From the NCBI RefSeq assembly GCF_946885855.1, contig NZ_CAMPHH010000200.1, positions 1 to 6,235 of the forward strand: a DNA stretch of 6,235 nucleotides. Direction: 5' to 3'. The translations under genes were made by a program, and so were the position numbers. This document shows, in pieces, positions 1 to 5,733 of the stretch (position 1 is its first letter; each line of letters starts with the position of its first letter). This DNA is from an uncultured Actinotalea sp. (GTDB lineage: Bacteria > Actinomycetota > Actinomycetes > Actinomycetales > Cellulomonadaceae). The notes under the pieces were generated by a model. That model was not told the DNA's origin. It saw only the letters and a program-made list of their open reading frames with translations, and ran no database searches.

Positions 1-874
<874 letters not shown>

Positions 875-880
875 CAGCAC

Positions 881-888
881 CCTCACCT
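881..888 (-). promoter_or_regulatory. Ribosome binding site of aceE
   Basis: On the minus strand this reads AGGTGAGG, a good Shine-Dalgarno match, 6 nt from the GTG at 872-874. It favours that GTG over the in-frame GTG codons further upstream, which would overlap the Shine-Dalgarno sequence or lack one. Confidence 0.6.
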
Positions 889-983
889 CTCGTCCGCGCC
901 ACCGTGGTCGCGGCGGCGCTCGGGGTCGACCCGTGTCTGCCGGTGCGCGGTCGGCGCAGCGGCCGGGTCGAGGTCGTCCGACC

Positions 984-1013
984 ATTGTGTTCCTCATGGC
1001 CGGGCAAAGTCAC
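984..1013 (-). promoter_or_regulatory. Candidate promoter of aceE
   Basis: On the minus strand, GTGACT (1008-1013) is a possible -35 box and CACAAT (984-989) a possible -10 box. Each matches four of six consensus bases, with an 18-nt spacer. Transcription would start near 977 and leave a leader of about 100 nt before the aceE start codon. This is one of the few AT-richer patches in the intergenic region. It was read by eye, and no transcript evidence is available. Confidence 0.33.
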
Positions 1014-1014
1014 A

Positions 1015-1030
1015 CCGGGGAACGCCCCGG
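1015..1030. repeat. Perfect inverted repeat CCGGGG-AACG-CCCCGG (possible operator)
   Basis: Two perfectly complementary 6-bp arms flank a 4-nt centre. The repeat abuts the candidate aceE -35 box on its upstream side, with its centre near -45 of the predicted aceE start site. It could be a regulator site or a small DNA/RNA hairpin. GC-rich repeats of this size also arise by chance in such a genome, so the operator reading is only inference. Confidence 0.35.
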
Positions 1031-1050
1031 ACGCGTCCCAGCATGCCCGT

Positions 1051-1066
1051 TGTGGCGCTTGCCACA
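1051..1066. promoter_or_regulatory. CRP-like palindrome TGTGG-N6-CCACA
   Basis: TGTGGC-GCTT-GCCACA is a perfect 16-bp inverted repeat. It has the length and spacing of Crp/GlxR sites (TGTGA-N6-TCACA), but with G and C instead of A and T at the inner positions of both half sites. Its centre (1058.5) is about 41.5 bp upstream of the start site predicted for the rightward promoter at 1088-1093, which is the class II activator position, and that promoter has no convincing -35 box. A third TGTGGC copy, a lone half site, lies at 1093-1098. A cAMP receptor protein or another palindrome-binding regulator is plausible but unproven. Confidence 0.42.
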
Positions 1067-1087
1067 CGCTCGGAGCATCCTGTGGGC

Positions 1088-1093
1088 TAGCGT
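1088..1093 (+). promoter_or_regulatory. Candidate -10 box (TAGCGT) of the DUF3052-peroxiredoxin unit
   Basis: TAGCGT fits the actinobacterial TAnnnT pattern. No -35 hexamer stands at the right distance: TTGCCA at 1059-1064 is 23 nt away, which is too far, and lies inside the palindrome. Transcription would start about base 1100 and give a leader of about 70 nt. Confidence 0.38.
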
Positions 1094-1101
1094 GTGGCAC
1101 C

Positions 1102-1136
1102 TGCGGGGAGACCCGCGTGGGCGCCTGCGCTGCAGG
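1102..1136 (+). other. Two small hairpins at the predicted 5' end of the DUF3052 mRNA
   Basis: The first hairpin pairs GCGGG (1103-1107) with CCCGC (1112-1116) around a GAGA loop of the GNRA type, extendable by a U-G pair. The second pairs CCTGC (1124-1128) with GCAGG (1132-1136) around three bases. CCTGC also occurs at 1100-1104 and could compete for the same GCAGG, which would open the first hairpin. If transcription begins near 1100, the mRNA starts in this structure. The rest of the leader holds CAGGGACG twice (1133-1140, 1146-1153), then AAGGGA before the start codon. No known riboswitch family is recognised. Confidence 0.35.
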
Positions 1137-1169
1137 GACGTCTGACAGGGACGAAGGGAACGACTTCAG

Positions 1170-1610
1170 GTGGGTACGACCGCAGAGCCCTCGGTGGGCC
1201 ACGGCGGCACGGGTGCGGCGAAGCTGGGCTTCACGGCCGGCCAGGTGGTGCAGGAGTGGGGCTACGGCGACGACGTCGACCAGGAGCTGCGCGCAGCGAT
1301 CGAGGAGACGGTCGGTGGTGAGCTCGTCGACGAGGACTACGACGACGTCACCGACGCCGTGGTGCTGTGGTGGCGGGAGGACGACGGTGACCTCACCGAC
1401 CTGACCGACGCGATGGTGGACGTGCGCGCCGCGCTCGACGACGGCGGCCTCATCTGGCTCTTCACGCCCAAGGCCGGCCGGCCTGGTCACGTCCCGCACT
1501 CGGAGGTCGAGGAGGCGGCGACCACCGCGGGCCTGCACGCCACGAGCACCCTGACGATCGCCCCCGAGTGGTCGGCGACGCGCCTCGGCACCCGCGGACG
1601 GGGTCGGTGA
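1170..1610 (+). CDS. DUF3052 family protein of unknown function
   Basis: A 146-residue cytoplasmic protein with no signal peptide or membrane segment. I recognise the actinobacterial DUF3052 family by KLGFTAGQVVQEWGYGDDVD near the N-terminus, an acidic middle (ELVDEDYDDVTDAVVLWWR) and the C-terminal WLFTPKAGRPGHV and EWSATRL signatures. Function is unknown. The late segment (a strand-like GGLIWLFTPK, then the helix EVEEAATTAGL) vaguely resembles a half Rossmann or methyltransferase-like fold; that is only an impression, and no cofactor motif is visible. The GTG start has AAGGGA about 10 nt upstream and gives the expected family N-terminus. The stop overlaps the peroxiredoxin start by 4 bp (GTGA), so the two are translationally coupled. 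From memory, M. tuberculosis has the same neighbours (aceE, Rv2239c, ahpE). Confidence 0.9.
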   Translation: MGTTAEPSVGHGGTGAAKLGFTAGQVVQEWGYGDDVDQELRAAIEETVGGELVDEDYDDVTDAVVLWWREDDGDLTDLTDAMVDVRAALDDGGLIWLFTPKAGRPGHVPHSEVEEAATTAGLHATSTLTIAPEWSATRLGTRGRGR

Positions 1611-2107
1611 GCGGGCCGGTCCACCCGGCGCGCTCCGGCCTCGACGGTCCCGCGGCTCCCCGGCCGGGCGACGCCGCCCCGGACGTCACGCTCGTCGACA
1701 CCCACGGCACCCCCGTCACGCTCACGGGCCTGCGGGGCGGTCCGGTGGCCGTCGTCTTCTACCCGTTCGCGTTCTCCCGGACCTGCACGGCCGAGCTGTG
1801 CGAGCTGCGGGACAACATGGAGGACTTCGAGGCCGCCGGCGTCCGGCTGCTGGCCGTCTCCTGCGACCCGGTCCCGACCCTCCGCGCGTGGACCGAGCAG
1901 GAGGGCTTCGGGTACGACCTGCTGTCCGACTTCTGGCCCCACGGGGCCGCAGCCCGGGCGTTCGGCGTCTTCGACGACGCCTCCGGGATGGCGGTCCGGG
2001 GGAGCTTCCTCCTCGACGCCGACGGTATCGTCCGCTGGAGCGTGGTGAACCCGCGCGGGATCGCCCGTGAGCTCGAGGACTACCGCGCCGCGCTCGCTGC
2101 GCTCTGA
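1607..2107 (+). CDS. ahpE: Thiol peroxidase, AhpE/BCP-type peroxiredoxin
   Basis: Cytoplasmic peroxiredoxin of 166 residues that reduces peroxides through a cysteine thiol. The fold runs from PGDAAPDVTLVDTHG through VAVVFYPFAFSRTC to a C-terminal helix. The active-site motif is P53-xxx-S57-xx-C60, with peroxidatic C60. The conserved Arg is probably R131 in AVRGSFLLDADG. LLSDFWPHGAAARAFGVF (residues 105-122) closely matches mycobacterial AhpE. C65 lies five residues after C60 (CTAELC), the PrxQ/BCP spacing for a resolving cysteine that, as I recall it, M. tuberculosis AhpE lacks; a third cysteine, C86, lies in VSCDP. The GTG start overlaps the DUF3052 stop, is preceded by a GGGG stretch, and has no alternative start before the conserved domain. 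This leaves about 19 variable residues in front. The family call is secure; ahpE rather than bcp is a judgement from the SDFWPHG signature and the neighbours. Confidence 0.92.
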   Translation: MSGPVHPARSGLDGPAAPRPGDAAPDVTLVDTHGTPVTLTGLRGGPVAVVFYPFAFSRTCTAELCELRDNMEDFEAAGVRLLAVSCDPVPTLRAWTEQEGFGYDLLSDFWPHGAAARAFGVFDDASGMAVRGSFLLDADGIVRWSVVNPRGIARELEDYRAALAAL

Positions 2108-2168
2108 GGCGGTCCGCCAGCCCGCCGACGACGGCGTCCCCGACCGTCCCTGCTCTGCGGCGCCCCGG

Positions 2169-2174
2169 TAGGCT
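2169..2174 (+). promoter_or_regulatory. Candidate -10 box of the tRNA-Val gene
   Basis: TAGGCT fits TAnnnT and lies 11 nt before the mature tRNA 5' end, so transcription would start a few bases upstream of the tRNA. No good -35 box is visible, and the 78-bp gap after the peroxiredoxin gene shows no clear terminator. Read-through from ahpE is therefore possible. Confidence 0.35.
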
Positions 2175-2185
2175 GTGCCGCCGTC

Positions 2186-2262
2186 GGGCCTGTAGCTCAG
2201 TTGGTCAGAGCGCCGCGCTTACACCGCGGAGGTCGTCGGTTCGAGACCGGCCGGGCCCACCA
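2186..2262 (+). tRNA. tRNA-Val (anticodon TAC), with encoded CCA
   Basis: A full cloverleaf can be drawn by hand. The acceptor stem pairs GGGCCTG with CGGGCCC, with one G-U pair. The D arm is GCTC/GAGC with a 9-nt loop. The anticodon arm is CCGCG-CTTACAC-CGCGG, with anticodon TAC at 2220-2222. The variable loop is AGGTC and the T arm is GTCGG-TTCGAGA-CCGGC, followed by discriminator A (2259) and CCA (2260-2262). Anticodon UAC reads the valine codons GUA and GUG, a minor role where GUC and GUG dominate. No duplicated 3' end or integrase gene is nearby, so it does not look like an occupied attachment site. Confidence 0.97.
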
Positions 2263-2324
2263 GCACCAGGCGGTCACACGTCGCGCGGGTGGTGCCCCGG
2301 CGGAATCTCGGGGACGATGAGCCC

Positions 2325-2332
2325 GGAGGAGG
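2325..2332 (+). promoter_or_regulatory. Strong ribosome binding site of the small protein gene
   Basis: GGAGGAGG stands 5 nt before the ATG at 2338. It lies downstream of the earlier in-frame ATG at 2317, so it decides the start in favour of 2338. It is the best Shine-Dalgarno sequence in the window. Confidence 0.75.
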
Positions 2333-2337
2333 TTCCG

Positions 2338-2523
2338 ATGCCTGACGACGATGCCGTAACCGTCGGCGAGAGCTCCGCGGAGCGCCCGCCGCCCGGGCCC
2401 TTCGCCGTCCTCCCGGAGCCGGTGCGACTCGAGGACACGGTGACCGGCCAGGACGTCAGCGCCGCGCCGGACCCTTACGCCGGCCGGGACACCGAGACGG
2501 AGTTCATGCTCCGCCACATGTGA
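2338..2523 (+). CDS. Small acidic protein of unknown function (61 residues)
   Basis: I do not recognise this protein. It begins MPDDDAVTVGESSAERPPPG and ends DTETEFMLRHM. It is acidic, rich in Pro, Asp and Glu, and has no cysteine, membrane segment or signal peptide. The middle (PFAVLPEPVRLEDTVTGQDV) carries most of the hydrophobic residues, so a largely disordered protein with one short ordered or binding segment is likely. Evidence for a real gene is the AGGAGG-type ribosome site at ideal spacing, an ATG start, and a reading frame that fills the gap between the tRNA and the diguanylate cyclase gene on the same strand. It may be read from the tRNA promoter or its own; none is obvious. An in-frame ATG at 2317 would add seven residues but overlaps the ribosome site. 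Being an orphan of 61 codons in GC-rich DNA, it still needs conservation support. Confidence 0.68.
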   Translation: MPDDDAVTVGESSAERPPPGPFAVLPEPVRLEDTVTGQDVSAAPDPYAGRDTETEFMLRHM

Positions 2524-2552
2524 GCCACCCGGCTCCGGCGCGATCCCCACCC

Positions 2553-2565
2553 GACCGGTCCGGTC
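2553..2565. repeat. Palindrome GACCGG-T-CCGGTC before the diguanylate cyclase gene
   Basis: A perfect odd palindrome of 13 bp lies in the 83-bp gap between the small protein gene and the GGDEF gene, 41 nt before the latter's start. As RNA it could form a 5-bp stem with a 3-nt loop, but no U tract follows, so it is a poor terminator. It may be an operator for the downstream operon. The AT-richer stretch just after it (CATGATCTCAAT, 2566-2577) could hold a promoter, but I cannot place boxes with confidence. Confidence 0.25.
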
Positions 2566-2606
2566 CATGATCTCAATCCGGCCGGGAAGCGGACGACAGG
2601 ACGTCC

Positions 2607-3674
2607 GTGGACCAGCCGCGAGCCGACGGCGCCCGGGGGGAGGCGGCCGACGACGACACTGCCGGGGCGCGGCGCGCCCTGACGCCACTGGAGGAGCACC
2701 GTCGTCGCCGGGCCCGTCCGCTCGCCGGCCTCTTCGCCGCCGGCGGGACGCTGTCCGCCGTCGTCGTCGCCCTGCCCGGCTGGTCCGACATGCGCGAGTT
2801 GCCGATCTTCCTGCTGGCGGTCCTGGCCGTCGCCGGGGGAGGTGTCCTGTGGTGCTGCGGGCACCGGTTCTCCACCATGGGCGTCTCCGCCTTCCTGGCG
2901 TTCGGGACGGCGATCATCGGCACGGCGCAGTACCTGTTCGGCGGCGGCGGGGCGAGCGCGTCGTACGCGATGCTCTACGTCTGGGTCGCGCTCTACGCGG
3001 CGATGACCTTCCGCGTGCACGTGGTCGCCCTCCACCTCGCGGCCACGGTCGCCGTCCACGCCGCCGTCCTCCTCCTCCTGGGTGACGACGCGTCGATCGT
3101 CTCCCGGCTGGCGCTCACCCTCGGCACGCAGATCGCCGCGGGCGTCGTCGTCGGTCGGATGGCCGCGCACCTGCGCGCCGTCGCCGGCGCCGACCCGCTC
3201 ACCGGGCTGGCCAACCGCCGCAGCGCGGCACGGGCGCTGGCGCGCGCCACGCCCCCCGGACGGTCGGCGCGGGCGGTGCAGGTGGGCCGGGTCCTACGGG
3301 CACCGCGGGCCGTCGCGGTGGTCGTGCTGGACCTCAACGGCTTCAAGGCCGTCAACGACCGGCTCGGGCACGCGGCCGGCGACGAGCTCCTGGTCCGGGT
3401 GGCGCGCGCGTGGTCCGCCGCGGTGGAGCCCGGGTGGACGCTCGCCCGGACGGGCGGGGACGAGTTCCTCCTCGTCCTGCCGGAGGCCGCGACGACTTCC
3501 GTGGAGGAGGCGCTCCGCAGGCTGCGCGCGGCTGCGCCCGACGTCGCCTTCTCGGCCGGCTCGGCCCGCTGGGACGGGGCGGAAGACGTCGGCGAGCTGC
3601 TCGAGCGCGCCGACCGGGACCTCTACGCGGCGAAGGCGGCCGCCCGCGCGCCGCGCGTACCGTTCCTCCCGTGA
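2607..3674 (+). CDS. Membrane-bound diguanylate cyclase (GGDEF domain)
   Basis: A 355-residue inner-membrane enzyme expected to make cyclic di-GMP from two GTP. The charged cytoplasmic N-terminus (residues 1-38, with an RRRR run) is followed by about six membrane helices near 39-57, 65-83, 91-111, 117-135, 138-158 and 167-183, then a C-terminal GGDEF domain from about 193. Catalytic landmarks are intact: DPLTGLANRR (196-205), DLNGFKAVNDRLGHAAGDEL (242-261) with the metal-binding first Asp, GGDEF (283-287), and the late helix ADRDLYAAKAAAR. The inhibitory RxxD site expected nine residues before GGDEF is EPGW (274-277), so product feedback at that site is probably absent. No EAL, HAMP or PAS domain is present; the helices may themselves be the sensor. 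The GTG start has ACAGGA about 5 nt upstream. The stop overlaps the next start by 4 bp (GTGA), making it the first gene of the downstream operon. Confidence 0.93.
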   Translation: MDQPRADGARGEAADDDTAGARRALTPLEEHRRRRARPLAGLFAAGGTLSAVVVALPGWSDMRELPIFLLAVLAVAGGGVLWCCGHRFSTMGVSAFLAFGTAIIGTAQYLFGGGGASASYAMLYVWVALYAAMTFRVHVVALHLAATVAVHAAVLLLLGDDASIVSRLALTLGTQIAAGVVVGRMAAHLRAVAGADPLTGLANRRSAARALARATPPGRSARAVQVGRVLRAPRAVAVVVLDLNGFKAVNDRLGHAAGDELLVRVARAWSAAVEPGWTLARTGGDEFLLVLPEAATTSVEEALRRLRAAAPDVAFSAGSARWDGAEDVGELLERADRDLYAAKAAARAPRVPFLP

Positions 3675-4954
3675 CCAGCGCGCACCCCGGCACCGTCCCG
3701 TCCTCCGACGACACACCCGACGACGCCCCCGGGGCCGCCCCGGATGACACCCTTGACGGCACCGCGTCCTCGACCCCCGACCTCGCCACCGTCGTGGCGC
3801 TCCTGGACCGGCGCTACCCGCCGTCGACGGCCGAGACGTGGGACGCCGTCGGCACGGTCTGCGGCGACCCGGACCAGCCGGTCCGCCGCGTGCTCCTGGC
3901 GGTGGACCCGACCCTCGACGTCGTCGACGAGGCGATCGAGTGGGGCGCGGACCTGCTCGTCACCCACCACCCCCTGCTCCTGCGCCCCGTGCACTCCGTG
4001 GCGGCCACGACCTTCAAGGGGGCCGTCGTCCACCGGCTGGTGCGGGCGGGATGCGCCCTGCACGTCGCGCACACGAACGCCGACGCCGCCCACGGCGGCG
4101 TCGCGGAGGCGCTGGCCGAGGTCGTCGGGCTCACGGACCTGGCGCCCCTCACCGCTCTGCCTGCGGAGCCGCTGGACAAGGTCGTGGTCCTCGTCCCCAC
4201 GCCGGACGCGGAGCGCCTCGTCGACGCCCTCGCCGCCGCGGGTGCGGGCGCGCTGGGGGCGTACTCCCGCTGCGCCTGGACGACGACCGGGACGGGCACC
4301 TTCCTGCCGGGGGAAGCGGCGCGGCCGGCGATCGGACGGGCGGGCGAGGTGGCGCGCGTCGACGAGACCCGCGTGGAGATGGTCGCTCCGCGCCGGCTGC
4401 GGTCGCGGGTCGTCGCCGCCCTGCGGTCCGCGCACCCCTACGAGGAGCCGGCGTTCGACGTCCTGGAGCCCGCGTCGCTGCCGGGCAGCACCGGGATCGG
4501 GCGCGTCGGGACGCTGCCCGGCGACCTCACGCTCAGGGCGTTCGGGGAGCGGGTGGCCGCGGCGCTGCCCGCGACCGAGCAGGGCGTGCGGCTCGCGGGC
4601 GACCTGGACGCCGTGGTGCGCCGCGTCGCCGTCGTGGGCGGGTCGGGGGACTCGCTCTTCGACGCCGTGCGGGCCAGCGGCGTGGACGCGTACCTCACCG
4701 CCGACCTGCGGCACCACCCCGCCTCCGAGCTGCGCGAGCGCGCCGTGTTCGAGGCGGCCCGCCGCGGGGACGACCTCGCCCGGCCGTTCCTCGTGGACGT
4801 GGCCCACTTCGCCAGCGAGTGGCCGTGGCTGCGTCGGGCGGCCGCGCAGCTCGAGGCGGACGCGTCGGCGGCGGGCACTACGGTGGAGACCCGGGTGAGC
4901 ACGCTGCGGACGGACCCCTGGACGGCCCGCATCGCCTCGCCCGACCACCGCTGA
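3671..4954 (+). CDS. Nif3-like dinuclear metal center protein (DUF34) with PII-like insert
   Basis: A 427-residue cytoplasmic protein of the Nif3/YbgI/YqfO family. The family binds a pair of metal ions and has been described as a hydrolase-like or metal-chaperone protein; its true substrate is unsettled. Likely ligands are H99 and H100 in LLVTHHPLL, D138 in HTNADAAHGGV, and H379 and E383 in VDVAHFASEWP, matching the His-His-Asp-His-Glu set of E. coli YbgI. VAVVGGSGDSLFDAVRASGV is also typical. Between the halves, about residues 175-275 form the PII/CutA-like insert of longer members (LDKVVVLVPTPDAERLVDAL, a GTGTF turn, then SAHPYEEPAFDV). The first 36 residues are an acidic, Pro/Ala/Asp-rich and probably disordered extension. 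The GTG start overlaps the GGDEF stop and has no ribosome site of its own, so it probably depends on coupling; no in-frame start precedes the conserved domain more closely. From memory the M. tuberculosis homologue is Rv2230c. Confidence 0.94.
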   Translation: MTSAHPGTVPSSDDTPDDAPGAAPDDTLDGTASSTPDLATVVALLDRRYPPSTAETWDAVGTVCGDPDQPVRRVLLAVDPTLDVVDEAIEWGADLLVTHHPLLLRPVHSVAATTFKGAVVHRLVRAGCALHVAHTNADAAHGGVAEALAEVVGLTDLAPLTALPAEPLDKVVVLVPTPDAERLVDALAAAGAGALGAYSRCAWTTTGTGTFLPGEAARPAIGRAGEVARVDETRVEMVAPRRLRSRVVAALRSAHPYEEPAFDVLEPASLPGSTGIGRVGTLPGDLTLRAFGERVAAALPATEQGVRLAGDLDAVVRRVAVVGGSGDSLFDAVRASGVDAYLTADLRHHPASELRERAVFEAARRGDDLARPFLVDVAHFASEWPWLRRAAAQLEADASAAGTTVETRVSTLRTDPWTARIASPDHR

Positions 4955-4974
4955 GCCCGCCTGACCGCTGAGCC
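4947..4974 (+). repeat. Imperfect 17-bp tandem duplication across the Nif3 stop codon
   Basis: ACCGCTGAGCC occurs at 4947-4957 and again at 4964-4974, a 17-bp period. The first copy contains the Nif3 stop TGA (4952-4954); the second lies in the 35-bp spacer and runs up to the ribosome site of the next gene. It looks like a small replication-slippage duplication that lengthened the intergenic spacer. Confidence 0.5.
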
Positions 4975-4976
4975 GC

Positions 4977-4982
4977 GAGGAG
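4977..4982 (+). promoter_or_regulatory. Ribosome binding site of the zinc-ribbon protein gene
   Basis: GAGGAG stands 7 nt before the GTG at 4990. This gene has its own Shine-Dalgarno sequence, unlike its operon neighbours on either side, which start inside the preceding stop codon. Confidence 0.65.
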
Positions 4983-4989
4983 ATCGCCC

Positions 4990-5733
4990 GTGACCACTGC
5001 CCCCGTCGCCGACCAGCAGCGGCTGCTGGAGGTGCAGGCGCTCGACACGCGCCTGGCCCAGCTGGCCCACCAGCGCGCGAACCACCCGCTGCGCGCGCAG
5101 CTCGCCGAGCTGCAGACCCGGCTGGACGACGTCGAGACGGCCCACGTCACGTCGCGCACCGCGCTCGGGGACCTGCGCCGGGAGCTGGCCAAGGCGGAGC
5201 AGGACGTGGAGCAGGTGCGGACCCGCGCGGCCCGCGACCAGGCTCGGATGGAGTCCGGCAGCGCAAGCGTCAAGGACGTCCAGGCCCTCAGCAGTGAGCT
5301 GGAGAACCTCGCGCGGCGCCAGGAGGCGCTGGAGGAGGTCGAGCTGGAGGTCATGGAGCGCCTCGAGGCGCACGAGACGGCGCTGGCCGGGCTGACGAGC
5401 GCCCGCGACGAGCTGCTGGCCCAGCGCGACGCGCTGGCGGCGGACCTCGAGCGGGAGGTCGCGGCCATCGAGGAGCAGGGGCGCGCCGTGCAGGCCGACC
5501 GCGCCGGCCGGGTCGAGGGACTCGACGCCGGCCTGGTCACGCTCTACGACCGGCTGCGCGGCCAACTCGGCGGGCTCGCCGTCGCGCTGCTGCGCGGCCG
5601 GACGTGCGAGGGGTGCCGGCTCGAGCTCAACCCCTCCGACGTCGCGCGGATCACGGCGGCGCCGCCGGAGCAGGTCGCGCGCTGCGAGGAGTGCGGTCGG
5701 ATCCTCGTGCGGCAGGCGGACACCGCCCGATGA
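4990..5733 (+). CDS. Coiled-coil C4-type zinc-ribbon protein (CT398-like)
   Basis: A 247-residue cytoplasmic protein. Residues of about 8-185 are almost entirely helical heptad-type sequence rich in Leu, Glu, Arg and Ala (LLEVQALDTRLAQLAHQR, then LENLARRQEALEEVELEVME), predicting a long antiparallel coiled-coil hairpin. The C-terminus is a zinc ribbon with C206-EG-C209 and C232-EE-C235, and LELNPSDVARI between the cysteine pairs. This architecture matches the family of Chlamydia CT398 and, from memory, Rv2229c of M. tuberculosis. The molecular role is not established; the fold suggests a nucleic-acid or protein adaptor. It is almost always a neighbour of Nif3 and RNase H genes in actinobacteria, which suggests a shared task. 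The GTG start has GAGGAG 7 nt upstream. The stop overlaps the RNase H start by 4 bp (ATGA). Confidence 0.93.
   Translation: MTTAPVADQQRLLEVQALDTRLAQLAHQRANHPLRAQLAELQTRLDDVETAHVTSRTALGDLRRELAKAEQDVEQVRTRAARDQARMESGSASVKDVQALSSELENLARRQEALEEVELEVMERLEAHETALAGLTSARDELLAQRDALAADLEREVAAIEEQGRAVQADRAGRVEGLDAGLVTLYDRLRGQLGGLAVALLRGRTCEGCRLELNPSDVARITAAPPEQVARCEECGRILVRQADTAR

Noticed and set aside
923..932. GGGTCGACCC palindrome in the aceE leader as an operator
   Set aside because: Ten-bp GC-rich palindromes are expected by chance, and it sits at no telling distance from the candidate promoter.
2108..2118. GGCGG-T-CCGCC palindrome just after the peroxiredoxin stop as a terminator
   Set aside because: As RNA only about four pairs can form, and no U-rich stretch follows.
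2186..2262. tRNA-Val as an integration site for a mobile element
   Set aside because: There is no second copy of the tRNA 3' end in the window, no integrase, and the genes on both sides are core genes.
2263..2313. Possible terminator hairpins after the tRNA (GCACCA/TGGTGC, and CCCCG/CGGGG with a 9-nt loop)
   Set aside because: The stems are short, the loops long and there is no U tract. They are too weak to call in DNA this GC-rich.
2317..2337. Earlier ATG for the small protein, adding seven residues
   Set aside because: The strong GGAGGAGG lies downstream of it and at ideal distance from the ATG at 2338, and 2317 has no ribosome site.
2197..2688. Minus-strand ORF of 163 codons beginning opposite the GGDEF gene and ending in the tRNA
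   Set aside because: Its C-terminal RPVSNRRPPRCKRGALTN is simply the reverse complement of the tRNA. This is a well-known false protein end in databases.
3623..4948. Minus-strand ORF of 441 codons opposite the Nif3 gene
   Set aside because: It is antisense to a gene with clear family motifs; its sequence is repetitive Arg/Gly/Val/His-rich with no recognisable domain.
4438..5565. Minus-strand ORF of 375 codons opposite the end of Nif3 and the zinc-ribbon gene
   Set aside because: It has leucine-rich, coiled-coil-like text, but that mirrors the heptads of the sense gene, and it crosses a gene boundary on the other strand. No ribosome site was noted.
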